A stretch of DNA of 64,000 nt, taken from contig UQOX01000011.1 of NCBI GenBank assembly GCA_900542765.1, positions 1 to 64,000 on the forward strand, in the 5' to 3' direction. Below the pieces are notes generated by a model. The model was given only the letters and a program-made list of their open reading frames with translations. It searched no databases and had not been told where the DNA came from. The DNA comes from an uncultured Porphyromonadaceae bacterium (GTDB lineage Bacteria; Bacteroidota; Bacteroidia; Bacteroidales; UBA11471). A program made the position numbers and the translations under genes. Positions 44,218 to 52,507 of this stretch are shown here, piece by piece; within the stretch, counting starts at the first letter, position 1, and the number at the start of each line of letters is the position of its first letter.

Positions 44218-44958
44218 ATGAAATGGTTTCATAAAGAGAAAGAAGCCGGCCGGCTGTTTTACCATACCGACCTGCACGCGCACATATTACCCGGCATCGA
44301 TGACGGGTCGCCCGACCCCGAATCGTCGGTAGCTCTTGCCCGTGCCCTGCAATCCTGGGGCATAAGCCGCATCTTTGTCACCCCGCACGTCATCGACGAG
44401 ATTTATGAAAACACCCGCGAGAGCATCAATGCCGCCTACAACATTCTCCAAGAAAAATTGAGACAGGAGGGTATCGACCTCGAAATGCGATATTCGGCCG
44501 AGTACCGCATGGACCAGCATTTCAAGACACTGCTCCAAGAAGGCGTGTCGGCCTTTATTCCGCTGCCGGGGCAGCGCCTTCTGGTCGAAAACTCGTTCAT
44601 GCAGGCGCCCATCGACCTCGACGAAATCCTTTTCCAGCTCATGCTCAAAGGGTTCCAACCCGTCTTGGCACACCCCGAACGGTACCGCTATTACCACGCC
44701 GACAAAGCCGTCTATCAACACCTGCACAACAACGGGTGCCACTTCCAGGTGAATATTCTCTCACTTGCCGGCTACTACGGCAAAGGTGCCAAAGAGGTGG
44801 CGTGGTGGCTGTGCAAGAACGGCATGATCGAATTTTTGGGCAGCGACCTGCACAACATAGAGCAGGCAAACGCCCTCAGTGCATGGCTGTCGACCAAAGA
44901 ATATCAGAAGCTCGCCCCGATGCTTCCCAACCTGCAAAACGACCTGTTGGCCGAATAG
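44218..44958 (+). CDS. CpsB/CapC-type tyrosine-protein phosphatase (PHP fold)
   Basis: A 246-residue PHP-type metallophosphatase. Metal-binding motifs are DLHAHILPGIDDG at residues 18-30 (H20, H22), FVTPHV, a later AHPERYRYY and GSDLHN near the C-terminus. It dephosphorylates BY-kinases and would act on the Wzc-type kinase at 34494-36812. The start at 44218 follows the promoter elements; the longer frame would include them. It is separated from the rest of the polysaccharide genes by rpmE2 on the other strand and has its own promoters. Confidence 0.92.
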   Translation: MKWFHKEKEAGRLFYHTDLHAHILPGIDDGSPDPESSVALARALQSWGISRIFVTPHVIDEIYENTRESINAAYNILQEKLRQEGIDLEMRYSAEYRMDQHFKTLLQEGVSAFIPLPGQRLLVENSFMQAPIDLDEILFQLMLKGFQPVLAHPERYRYYHADKAVYQHLHNNGCHFQVNILSLAGYYGKGAKEVAWWLCKNGMIEFLGSDLHNIEQANALSAWLSTKEYQKLAPMLPNLQNDLLAE

Positions 44959-44998
44959 TTCAGGCCCGACAACCGCCGAAACCGGGCACCATCGACTC

Positions 44999-45039
44999 AA
45001 AAAAACGCCTCTCCGACATCATGCGGAGAGGCGTTTTTT
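44999..45039. terminator. Bidirectional terminator after the cpsB-type gene
   Basis: A perfect 15-bp stem, 45001-45015 with 45024-45038, with A and T runs at its outer ends, between the convergent cpsB-type and DUF3127 genes. Confidence 0.9.
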
Positions 45040-45058
45040 GCTGCCGCGAGCAAACGCA

Positions 45059-45418
45059 TCAGAAGGGCATATCGCTCGTCGAGTCATCGGGCGCAAAATC
45101 GACAGGTGGCGGAGGCACGATGTCGCCGCCTGCGGCCGGTGCCGCCGGCTGGGCCTTCTCGACCTTCCAAGCCCTCACATCGGTGTACCAACGGCCTTTT
45201 GCCTCCCGACTTTCGAGGTCGAAACTGACAATAACCTCCTCGCCCACCGACAAAGGATATTGCTCGATGCGATTCCCGCTCAACTGGAAACATACCTTAC
45301 GCGGATACTGCTCCCGGGTTTCCAAGATATATTCTTGCTTTTTCCACTCTTTTCCACTCACCTGGCCGATGCCGCTCTGCAACGGCATGACTTGAATGAT
45401 ACGGCCTTTCAGTTCCAT
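45059..45418 (-). CDS. DUF3127 protein (OB-fold-like)
   Basis: A 119-residue cytoplasmic protein: MELKGRIIQVMPLQSGIG, KKQEYILETREQYPRKVCF and IVSFDLESREAKGRWYTDV form an OB-fold-like domain of about 85 residues, followed by an Ala/Pro-rich tail with an acidic end (DDSTSDMPF). The acidic DxxPF-type tail recalls single-stranded-DNA-binding protein tails, and DUF3127 is thought to be an SSB-like family of Bacteroidota; DNA binding is not established here. It has its own promoter and terminator. Confidence 0.88.
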   Translation of the reverse strand: MELKGRIIQVMPLQSGIGQVSGKEWKKQEYILETREQYPRKVCFQLSGNRIEQYPLSVGEEVIVSFDLESREAKGRWYTDVRAWKVEKAQPAAPAAGGDIVPPPPVDFAPDDSTSDMPF

Positions 45419-45449
45419 ACGAAATAAGAATTAAATGATTTATGTGAGG

Positions 45450-45457
45450 CAAAGGTA
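45450..45457 (-). promoter_or_regulatory. Promoter -7 element for the DUF3127 gene
   Basis: TACCTTTG on the minus strand, 31 bases before the start codon at 45418. No clear TTTG partner. Confidence 0.55.
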
Positions 45458-45574
45458 ACAATATTTTACAGAGATATACCGGCTGTTTCCTTAAAAAGAT
45501 AAACAAAGAGATAGAATATATCTAAAAATCTCGATTAAATCGACGAAAGATATTCACAGTTTGGAAATTCGATT

Positions 45575-45582
45575 TATCTTTG
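45575..45582 (+). promoter_or_regulatory. Promoter -7 element for rsfS-ftsH-cdsA
   Basis: TATCTTTG, 28 bases before the rsfS start codon, in an AT-rich stretch. No TTTG at the normal spacing. Confidence 0.55.
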
Positions 45583-45610
45583 CAAATAAAGAATTTGCAT
45601 AATTATTTAC

Positions 45611-45970
45611 ATGGAAGAAAACCAAAATTTGATACAAACCATCATCGAAGGAATCCAAGAAAAAAAAGGCAAACAAATCGTCACTGTCGACCTGACGAAC
45701 ATCGACTCCTCATCGGCCCAGTATTTCATCATCTGCCAAGGCGGCTCACCCGCACAAGTGGCAGCCATCGCCGACTCGGTGAGAGAAACGACACTCGAAA
45801 AAATCGGAGTGAAACCGTTCAACTACGACGGCTACAAAAACTCGCAGTGGATTGTCATCGATTATGGGCACATATATGTGCATGTGTTCCAGCCCGAACC
45901 CCGCCGCTTCTACAACCTCGAAGGATTGTGGAACGATGCCAAATTGTCAGCACTGCCCGACGTGGAATGA
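45611..45970 (+). CDS. rsfS: Ribosome silencing factor RsfS
   Basis: A 119-residue protein that binds L14 and keeps ribosomal subunits apart under starvation. Family pattern: KGKQIVTVDLTNIDSSSAQY, FIICQGGSPAQVAAIADSV, NSQWIVIDYGHIYVHVF and FYNLEGLWNDAK. The ATG at 45611 is the family start. It lies 58 bases before ftsH in an arrangement (rsfS-ftsH-cdsA) common in Bacteroidota. Confidence 0.95.
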   Translation: MEENQNLIQTIIEGIQEKKGKQIVTVDLTNIDSSSAQYFIICQGGSPAQVAAIADSVRETTLEKIGVKPFNYDGYKNSQWIVIDYGHIYVHVFQPEPRRFYNLEGLWNDAKLSALPDVE

Positions 45971-46028
45971 TTTTTGTTTTGAAATAAGCAAAACGACATT
46001 TTAACCCAACCCCCACACACACTTTTTT

Positions 46029-48110
46029 ATGGGAAACAACACCCCCCAAGGAGGAAATAAAAAGACATTCCGGTTTAACCTCTACTGGATGTATGCCATC
46101 ATAGCACTCTCTCTCATAGGTGTCTATTACATGAACGACGGCTCATCGTCGAAAGAGGTCACCTGGTCGGAGTTTGAGCAAATCGCCCGCGAAGGAGGCA
46201 TCAAGCAAATCACCGTCTACACCAATAAAGACTATCTCGAAGCCTTCCTCTCCGACACGACGGCACAAAAGGTATTCGGTACAAAAGACACCCAAAAACT
46301 GGGTCGTACCCCCAAACTGTATGTGAACATACCCGATGCCGCCACCTTCAACCAGGAGGTGAGCAAATGGAAGGAAGAGACGGGATTCAACACGCAAATC
46401 AAGTATGAAAAGAGCAGCGACTTCGGCGACATGTTCTGGTCGTTCGGTCCCATCATCTTGCTGTTTGTCTTCTGGTTCATCATCATGCGCCGCATGTCGG
46501 GCGGCGGTGGCGGTGGCGGCGGAGGAGTCTTCAACGTAGGCAAAGCCAAAGCCCAACTCTTCGACAAGGAAGGAGCGACCAAAGTCTCATTCAAAGATGT
46601 GGCCGGGCTCTCCGAAGCCAAACAGGAAGTCGAAGAAATCGTCGAATTCCTGCGCAACCCCAAACGCTACAACGAACTGGGAGGAAAAATTCCCAAGGGA
46701 GCCTTGCTGGTAGGGCCTCCGGGAACGGGAAAGACCTTGCTGGCCAAGGCTGTGGCCGGAGAAGCCAACGTACCGTTCTTCTCGATGTCGGGTTCGGACT
46801 TCGTCGAGATGTTTGTCGGCGTGGGCGCATCACGAGTGCGCGACCTCTTCCGCCAAGCCAAAGAAAAAGCCCCCTGCATCATCTTCATCGACGAAATCGA
46901 TGCCGTGGGACGTGCCCGCGGCCGCAATCCGAACATGGGCTCGAACGACGAACGGGAAAATACCCTGAACCAACTCCTGACCGAGATGGACGGTTTTGGC
47001 ACCAACAGCGGCATCATCGTGCTGGCAGCCACCAACCGGGCCGACATTCTCGACAAAGCCCTGCTGCGTGCCGGACGTTTCGACCGCCAAATCTATGTCG
47101 AACTGCCCGACCTGAACGACCGGAAAGAGATATTCAAAGTGCACCTGCGCGGCGTAAAAATCGACAACTCGGTCGACATCGACCTGCTCGCCCGTCAAAC
47201 TCCCGGATTCTCGGGAGCCGACATTGCCAACGTGTGCAACGAGGCCGCCCTCATCGCCGCCCGCAAGCACAAGCAATGGGTTCAGAAACAAGACTTCATG
47301 GACGCCGTAGACCGCATCATCGGCGGACTCGAAAAACGGACAAAAATCACCACGGCCGAAGAGAAACGCGCCATCGCCATACACGAGGCCGGCCATGCTT
47401 CCCTGAGCTGGTTCCTGCAATATGCCAACCCCTTGGTAAAAGTGACCATCGTCCCTCGCGGAAAAGCGCTCGGTGCCGCCTGGTACCTGCCCGAGGAACG
47501 GCAAATCACCCCCAAAGAGGCCATGCTCGACGAGATGTGCGCCACATTGGGCGGTCGCGCCGCCGAAGAATTGTTCATCGGCCGCATCTCAACCGGTGCC
47601 GCCAACGACCTCGAACGGGTGACCAAGCAAGCCTATGCCATCGTTGCCTACTTCGGCATGAGCAACGAACTGCCCAACCTCTCCTACTACGACTCCACCG
47701 GCCAAGAATATGGCTTCACCAAACCATATAGCGAAGAGACCGCCCGCATCATCGACAAAGAGGTGAGCCGCATCATCAACGAGCAATACGAGCGAGCCAA
47801 GAAAATTCTGCTCGAACATGCCGACGGCCACGCCCGACTGGCGCAGGTACTCATCGAACGCGAAGTCATCTTCACCGAGGACGTAGAGCAGATTTTCGGC
47901 AAACGGCCGTGGGCTTCGCGCAGCGAAGAGATTCTCAAAGTGAACGAAGAGGCTCAAAAAGCCATCGAAGAAAAGAACAAGGAAACACAAGAGAAAGAAG
48001 AGGAATCTTCTGCTTCGGCAACGAAAGCCGACAACGGCAATGCCGCAGACAGCCACACCGAAACGAAAGCCGAAGACACGACTCTTCCCGAAGAAGACAA
48101 AGCACAGTAA
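46029..48110 (+). CDS. ftsH: ATP-dependent zinc metalloprotease FtsH
   Basis: A 693-residue membrane AAA+ protease degrading misassembled membrane and regulatory proteins. Two transmembrane helices (about 18-37 and 138-157) flank a periplasmic domain. A run of nine glycines follows the second helix. The AAA domain has Walker A GPPGTGKT at 229-236, [15 protein letters not shown] (Walker B) and the second region of homology RAGRFDRQI. The protease domain has HEAGH at 452-456. The C-terminal tail is E/K-rich and low-complexity (about 640-693), longer than in E. coli FtsH (644 residues). Confidence 0.97.
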   Translation: MGNNTPQGGNKKTFRFNLYWMYAIIALSLIGVYYMNDGSSSKEVTWSEFEQIAREGGIKQITVYTNKDYLEAFLSDTTAQKVFGTKDTQKLGRTPKLYVNIPDAATFNQEVSKWKEETGFNTQIKYEKSSDFGDMFWSFGPIILLFVFWFIIMRRMSGGGGGGGGGVFNVGKAKAQLFDKEGATKVSFKDVAGLSEAKQEVEEIVEFLRNPKRYNELGGKIPKGALLVGPPGTGKTLLAKAVAGEANVPFFSMSGSDFVEMFVGVGASRVRDLFRQAKEKAPCIIFIDEIDAVGRARGRNPNMGSNDERENTLNQLLTEMDGFGTNSGIIVLAATNRADILDKALLRAGRFDRQIYVELPDLNDRKEIFKVHLRGVKIDNSVDIDLLARQTPGFSGADIANVCNEAALIAARKHKQWVQKQDFMDAVDRIIGGLEKRTKITTAEEKRAIAIHEAGHASLSWFLQYANPLVKVTIVPRGKALGAAWYLPEERQITPKEAMLDEMCATLGGRAAEELFIGRISTGAANDLERVTKQAYAIVAYFGMSNELPNLSYYDSTGQEYGFTKPYSEETARIIDKEVSRIINEQYERAKKILLEHADGHARLAQVLIEREVIFTEDVEQIFGKRPWASRSEEILKVNEEAQKAIEEKNKETQEKEEESSASATKADNGNAADSHTETKAEDTTLPEEDKAQ

Positions 48111-48117
48111 CCACCTC

Positions 48118-48160
48118 TACCGCAGCACGCCCATGTATGGCGTGCTGCGGTAGTGTTTTT
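48118..48160 (+). terminator. Hairpin between ftsH and cdsA
   Basis: A perfect 15-bp stem, 48118-48132 with 48139-48153, followed by a T-rich stretch (GTTTTT), eight bases after the ftsH stop. It probably reduces rather than abolishes read-through into cdsA, for which no separate promoter was seen in the short gap. Confidence 0.8.
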
Positions 48161-48192
48161 ATATCATCGTCAAACCCACAAAACAAGGTACC

Positions 48193-49035
48193 ATGAAAAA
48201 TCTCATTACCCGCACCATTACCGGAGTTTTGTTTGTCGCCGTCATTTTAGGCGCGACATGGTTCAGTCAAGTATCGTTCAGAGGGCTCATTCTCATCACC
48301 ACAATCCTCTGCCTGCTCGAATTTTACCGTCTTGTCAACGGGAATGTCTCCCGCTGGACCCTATACGCCGACATATTGGGCGGCACCTATTTGGTTGGCT
48401 TACTCTTTCTCCTGCCCAACATGCAGCCCGGGATACCGGGCATCTACCTGTTCAGCCCCTACATCATCTACCTGCTCTACACATTCATCGTGCGGCTCTA
48501 CCTCAAAGAAGAGAACCCCATAAAATCGCTGAGCCTCTCGCTGATGGGACAGACTTATGTGGCATTGCCTTTGGGTCTGCTCAGCTACATCGCCTACCCG
48601 CCCCTCGAACCGCAATATCTCCTGATGCCCTACAACGCGCTGATGGTCATCGCCTTCTTCACGTTTATATGGCTCAACGACACCGGGGCTTACGTCGTGG
48701 GAAGCCTGCTCGGCAAACACCGTCTCTTTGAGCGCATCTCGCCCAAGAAATCCTGGGAAGGATTTATCGGGGGTGTAATTTTCACTTTGGCAGCCGGTTG
48801 GGTATGGTCGACCCAATGCTCATTCCTCAGCTTGTCGCAATGGATAGGTCTGAGTGCCGTTGTCGCCATCTTCTCGACATGGGGCGACCTGTGCGAGTCG
48901 TTGCTGAAACGGACGTTGAAAGTAAAAGACTCGGGGCAAATACTGCCCGGCCACGGCGGACTGCTCGACCGGCTCGACAGCGTACTCCTCGCCACTCCGG
49001 CCGCAGTCATCTACCTCTATTTGTTCGTAGCCTGA
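48193..49035 (+). CDS. cdsA: Phosphatidate cytidylyltransferase
   Basis: A 280-residue membrane enzyme with about eight helices, making CDP-diacylglycerol for phospholipid synthesis. The C-terminal signature KVKDSGQILPGHGGLLDRLD is intact, with STWGDLCESLLKR before it and NDTGAYVVGSLLGKH / PKKSWEGFIGG further upstream. Length is normal. It is the third gene of the rsfS-ftsH-cdsA group. Confidence 0.96.
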   Translation: MKNLITRTITGVLFVAVILGATWFSQVSFRGLILITTILCLLEFYRLVNGNVSRWTLYADILGGTYLVGLLFLLPNMQPGIPGIYLFSPYIIYLLYTFIVRLYLKEENPIKSLSLSLMGQTYVALPLGLLSYIAYPPLEPQYLLMPYNALMVIAFFTFIWLNDTGAYVVGSLLGKHRLFERISPKKSWEGFIGGVIFTLAAGWVWSTQCSFLSLSQWIGLSAVVAIFSTWGDLCESLLKRTLKVKDSGQILPGHGGLLDRLDSVLLATPAAVIYLYLFVA

Positions 49036-49056
49036 TTATTTTCGGTTGGGAAAATA

Positions 49057-49107
49057 AGAATCGGATATGCCCCGACAACCGTCGCGCGCCTATCCGATTT
49101 TTTTTAT
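49057..49107 (+). terminator. Terminator after cdsA
   Basis: A 9-bp stem, about 49059-49067 with 49091-49099, long loop, followed by a run of eight T. It lies 22 bases after the cdsA stop. Confidence 0.75.
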
Positions 49108-49328
49108 TTATCCGGCAAATGATATTCAAAGAAAGAGGGGTTGCAATATGCGTCTCCACAAAGAATGAGACACTCATAAACGCCGCTCACATCGATTGCG
49201 GTTTTTGTTGTGCGAGCTCTATGGAGAAGCTATCATGGGCTCTTGATTGTGGATTTCAGACCTCATCAGCGACCACGACAGGGTAGTAATAGCCGGCAAG
49301 CCCCCCTCTCTCACCTCCACAAGATAAC
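49108..49328. other. Intergenic stretch without a recognisable gene
   Basis: Part of the 347-base gap 49036-49382, which also holds the cdsA terminator and the DUF4295 terminator. Open frames here are short and lack a start context; no promoter, RNA or repeat could be made out. Confidence 0.6.
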
Positions 49329-49360
49329 AGAAAAGGCAGCGCAATCGCGCTGCCTTTTCT
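49329..49360 (-). terminator. Terminator of the rpmB-rpmG-DUF4295 operon
   Basis: A perfect 14-bp stem, 49329-49342 with 49347-49360, four-base loop, 23 bases beyond the DUF4295 stop on the minus strand. Confidence 0.85.
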
Positions 49361-49382
49361 CTGTAACTATCGAGAGTCTCTC

Positions 49383-49535
49383 TTATTTGGCGAGAACTTC
49401 GTTTACTTTGTCATTGGGCACCATTTCTTCTTGGAACACATAGGCTCCGGTCTTGGGCGATTTCACAACTTTAATCACCTTAGAATAGGTACGGCCCTCA
49501 CCTTTTTGAAGCGTTGCGACGGTTTTCTTTGCCAT
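49383..49535 (-). CDS. DUF4295 small basic protein
   Basis: A 50-residue protein read by hand on the minus strand: it begins MAKKTVATLQKGEGRTYSKV and ends VPNDKVNEVLAK, with the core VIKVVKSPKTGAYVFQEEMV. This is the DUF4295 family, found in Bacteroidota right after rpmG, and probably a ribosome-associated protein (inference from context; its lysine-rich start resembles that of L33). It lies nine bases after rpmG and shares the operon terminator. Confidence 0.9.
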   Translation of the reverse strand: MAKKTVATLQKGEGRTYSKVIKVVKSPKTGAYVFQEEMVPNDKVNEVLAK

Positions 49536-49544
49536 GGGTCCTTA

Positions 49545-49733
49545 TTATTTAATTTCTTTGTGAATGGTTACTCTTCTCAAAATGGGGTTGTATTTTTTCA
49601 ACTCCAAACGCTCAGTGGTGTTTTTTCTGTTTTTGGTGGTAATATAACGCGACATGCCGGGCAGACCACTATTTTTCTGTTCGGTGCATTCGAGAATTAC
49701 TTGTACTCTATTACCTTTTGCTTTCTTTGCCAT
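49545..49733 (-). CDS. rpmG: 50S ribosomal protein L33
   Basis: A 62-residue protein: [40 protein letters not shown] and [10 protein letters not shown] are the L33 pattern. Only one cysteine is present (ECTE), so the four-cysteine zinc site of some L33 proteins is missing; it is a C-minus form. It lies 18 bases after rpmB and nine before DUF4295. Confidence 0.96.
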   Translation of the reverse strand: MAKKAKGNRVQVILECTEQKNSGLPGMSRYITTKNRKNTTERLELKKYNPILRRVTIHKEIK

Positions 49734-49751
49734 GTTCAGGTCCTCTTATAT

Positions 49752-49991
49752 TTAAGCGTTCAAATAACCTTTGCTGGCTGCCTGTTTGAGGGCTGCGTCC
49801 AAACCGATTTTGTTGATGGTGCGGAGACCGGCAGCTGAAATACGCAAGTTGATCCAGCAATCTTGTTCTACCCAATAGAACTTCTTCGTAAATAAGTTGA
49901 CGTTAAATCTTCTTTTGGTACGTCTTTTCGAGTGGGATACATTGTTGCCAACCATGGCTTTTTTTCCCGTAATTTGACAAATCTTCGACAT
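49752..49991 (-). CDS. rpmB: 50S ribosomal protein L28
   Basis: A 79-residue protein beginning [20 protein letters not shown], then [18 protein letters not shown] and a C-terminal [20 protein letters not shown]. This is the Bacteroidota form of L28. The start at 49991 is chosen over 50072 because the longer frame would include the promoter region. First gene of the rpmB-rpmG-DUF4295 operon. Confidence 0.96.
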   Translation of the reverse strand: MSKICQITGKKAMVGNNVSHSKRRTKRRFNVNLFTKKFYWVEQDCWINLRISAAGLRTINKIGLDAALKQAASKGYLNA

Positions 49992-50041
49992 CTCTGTATC
50001 TATTTTTATTATTTCCGAGGGGGTGTTTACAAAACAGAGTG

Positions 50042-50073
50042 CAAAGTAAGCGATTTTGAAAATACCCTCCAAA
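50042..50073 (-). promoter_or_regulatory. Promoter for the rpmB operon
   Basis: On the minus strand: TTTG (50070-50073), 20 bases, TTACTTTG (50042-50049), one mismatch from TAnnTTTG, 50 bases before the rpmB start. Confidence is moderate because of the mismatch. Confidence 0.5.
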
Positions 50074-50136
50074 TTTTATTCGTAAATTCTTTCAAATAAA
50101 TTGTTTTTCTCCCACGAAATGAGCCCTCGCACCTCG

Positions 50137-51378
50137 TCAGGGGTGGAGCAAATCGACCATGTGCAGCAGGGCCGTATGCGTGAAACGCTCGATGTTGCGT
50201 TCGCGCTGGGTACCGGCCGTTATCTGGGTCGAAACGACCTTGTCGCCGCAAGCCACAGCCAATGCCAAGGTTCCCACGGGCTTTCCGGGGGTGGCACCGT
50301 CGGGGCCGGCAATACCCGATGTGGCTATGGCACAATCGGTATGCAACAGACGTTGTACCCCCCGGGCCATCTCTTCGACAACCTGACAGCTCACCACGCC
50401 ATATTGCCCAATGGTTCGCGGCGAGACTCCCAGCAACGACTCCTTCACCTCATTGGCATAAGAGACGACACTGCCCTTGTAATAGGCCGAAGAACCGGGA
50501 ACCAACGTTATCTCGTGGGCGATGTTGCCGCCGGTGCAGCTCTCGGCCGTGGCGATGGTCAGGTTCCGTTCCTGCAAGATAAGCCCCAATGCACCGGCCA
50601 AAGAGGCATCTTCCTTGCAAAAGACATGGCTTCCCAGTATGGCCAGGAGTTTCCGGAATTGCGCGTCGAGAAGGGTGGCTACTTCCTTATCGTCACCGCC
50701 AGTCGCCGTAAGGCGCAGCCGTATGACCCCGGGTTTGGGGAGGTAGGCCAAATGCACCGTTTCGGGCAATTCGTTCTCAAAATCGGTGAGGACAATCGCC
50801 AAACCCGACTCGGTGTACCCTTTTACCAAACAGGTGGCGTGATGCACCGAGGCATGGTCGCAGAACCGTTCTCTCAGGCGCGACAACACGCCATGAGTGA
50901 CGGCATACTGCATCTCCGAGGGAACCCCGGGCATCGAGACCAGCACCTTGTCGTCGCGGTCGAACCACATGACGGGAGCCGTCCCCACGGGATTGTATAT
51001 CACCGTGCAAGCATCGGGCACCCATGCCTGGTCACGAGTCAAGGCATTCATCGTGAAACCCTTGTGTGCAAACCGTTCGTCGTTCATGGCCTGCACCTTT
51101 TCGTCGCGGTGCATGGCACAGCCGTAAAGTTCACAGAGGGTCTTTTTGGTAATATCGTCTTTGGTCGGGCCCAACCCTCCGGTCATCAACACGACCGAGA
51201 CCCGGGAAAAGGCTGCCGACACGGCTTGTTTTATTTCGTCACCGCGGTCGCGCACCAAGGTAACCCGGGTCAGTTCCCAACCCACATGGTTGAGCTGACG
51301 GGCAATCCACCCCGAGTTGGTATCGGTTACTTGACCGATAAGCAGCTCGTCGCCGATGGCAATCACTTCTACATGCAT
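50137..51378 (-). CDS. cinA: CinA-family protein (nicotinamide-nucleotide amidohydrolase)
   Basis: A 413-residue two-domain protein. The N-terminal COG1058/MoCF-like domain (VEVIAIGDELLIGQVTDTNSG, VVLMTGGLGPTKDDITKKTL) has ADP-ribose pyrophosphatase activity in studied members. The C-terminal CinA domain (LTIATAESCTGGNIAHEITLVPGSS, TSGIAGPDGATPGKPVGT) deamidates NMN in the pyridine nucleotide cycle. The name derives from competence in streptococci; NAD salvage is the likelier role here. It lies 15 bases after tsaD on the same strand and is probably co-transcribed. Confidence 0.94.
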   Translation of the reverse strand: MHVEVIAIGDELLIGQVTDTNSGWIARQLNHVGWELTRVTLVRDRGDEIKQAVSAAFSRVSVVLMTGGLGPTKDDITKKTLCELYGCAMHRDEKVQAMNDERFAHKGFTMNALTRDQAWVPDACTVIYNPVGTAPVMWFDRDDKVLVSMPGVPSEMQYAVTHGVLSRLRERFCDHASVHHATCLVKGYTESGLAIVLTDFENELPETVHLAYLPKPGVIRLRLTATGGDDKEVATLLDAQFRKLLAILGSHVFCKEDASLAGALGLILQERNLTIATAESCTGGNIAHEITLVPGSSAYYKGSVVSYANEVKESLLGVSPRTIGQYGVVSCQVVEEMARGVQRLLHTDCAIATSGIAGPDGATPGKPVGTLALAVACGDKVVSTQITAGTQRERNIERFTHTALLHMVDLLHP

Positions 51379-51393
51379 GGCATCTTCTGTTTT

Positions 51394-52413
51394 TCACAGC
51401 TCCACCCGGGCGAAAGGAGGCAGGTCGATGGAGCAAAAATCCTTGTCGATATATTTGTAGTAACCGGTAATGGCCACCATGGCGGCATTGTCGGTCGTAA
51501 ATGAGAAGCGAGGCAGATAGACGTTCCACCCATAACGCGCGGCATGGTCCTGGAAAGCGCCTCTGACCGCCGAATTGGCCGAAACGCCTCCGGCAACGGC
51601 GACCTCCTTGATGCCGGTATCCTTGACGGCCCGACGCAGCTTGTCCATCAAAATGTCCACGATGGTTGTCTGCAACGAGGCGCACAAATCATTCTTGCGC
51701 TGCTCGACAAAATCGGGGTTATTCTTCAACTCATCGCGCAGGAGGTAGAGAAACGAGGTTTTGAGCCCGCTGAAACTGTAATCATATCCCGGGATATGGG
51801 GCTTGCTGAAATGGAAGGCTTTCGGGTCACCCTCCTTGGCCAGGCGGTCGACCACAGGGCCACCGGGATAGCCGAGTCCCATCACCTTGGCACACTTGTC
51901 GAATGCCTCGCCGGCAGCGTCGTCGATGGTCTGTCCCAAAACGGTCATCTGTTTATAGCTGTCGACCCGAATGATTTGCGAATTGCCGCCCGAGACCAAC
52001 AGACAGATAAAGGGGAACGCCGGGTGACGGTTTTCCTCCCCTTCGACGTCGATGAAATGGGCCATGACATGGGCCTGCAAGTGATTGACGTCGATGAGCG
52101 GAATGTCGAGGGCCGAAGCAAACCCCTTGGTAAAGGAGGTTCCTACCAACAACGACCCCATGAGACCGGGGCCACGCGTGAAGGCCAAGGCATCGAGCGA
52201 CGACTTGTCGATTCCCGCCCGGCGAATCGCTTCGGATACCACGGGGATTATATTTTGCTGATGGGCACGCGACGCCAACTCGGGAACCACTCCACCGAAT
52301 GCCTCGTGCACGGCTTGCGAGGCGATGACGTTTGACAACATCACTCCGTCGCGGATAACGGCAGCCGAGGTATCATCGCACGATGACTCTATGCCTAAAA
52401 CGGTAATACTCAT
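51394..52413 (-). CDS. tsaD: tRNA N6-adenosine threonylcarbamoyltransferase TsaD
   Basis: A 339-residue ASKHA-fold enzyme transferring the threonylcarbamoyl group to A37 of tRNA. It starts ITVLGIESSCDDTSAAVI; metal ligands H111 and H115 lie in NHLQAHVMAH, and GGVSANSAVRG and SFTTDNAAMVAITGY lie near the C-terminus. It needs TsaB and TsaE; tsaE is at 1648-2073 and tsaB is not in the window. It is divergent from tamB. Confidence 0.97.
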   Translation of the reverse strand: MSITVLGIESSCDDTSAAVIRDGVMLSNVIASQAVHEAFGGVVPELASRAHQQNIIPVVSEAIRRAGIDKSSLDALAFTRGPGLMGSLLVGTSFTKGFASALDIPLIDVNHLQAHVMAHFIDVEGEENRHPAFPFICLLVSGGNSQIIRVDSYKQMTVLGQTIDDAAGEAFDKCAKVMGLGYPGGPVVDRLAKEGDPKAFHFSKPHIPGYDYSFSGLKTSFLYLLRDELKNNPDFVEQRKNDLCASLQTTIVDILMDKLRRAVKDTGIKEVAVAGGVSANSAVRGAFQDHAARYGWNVYLPRFSFTTDNAAMVAITGYYKYIDKDFCSIDLPPFARVEL

Positions 52414-52485
52414 ACGCTATTTTTTTGTGAGGCGAAATTACACAATAAAAAAGAATTATATACTTATTTATTCTGCGAAAAATCA

Positions 52486-52493
52486 TAAATTTG
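52486..52493 (+). promoter_or_regulatory. Possible promoter -7 element for tamB
   Basis: TAAATTTG, matching TAnnTTTG, only 15 bases before the tamB start codon, in an AT-rich gap of 94 bases shared with divergent tsaD. No clear -33 element. Confidence 0.4.
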
Positions 52494-52507
52494 TCCTTGA
52501 TTGGTGT

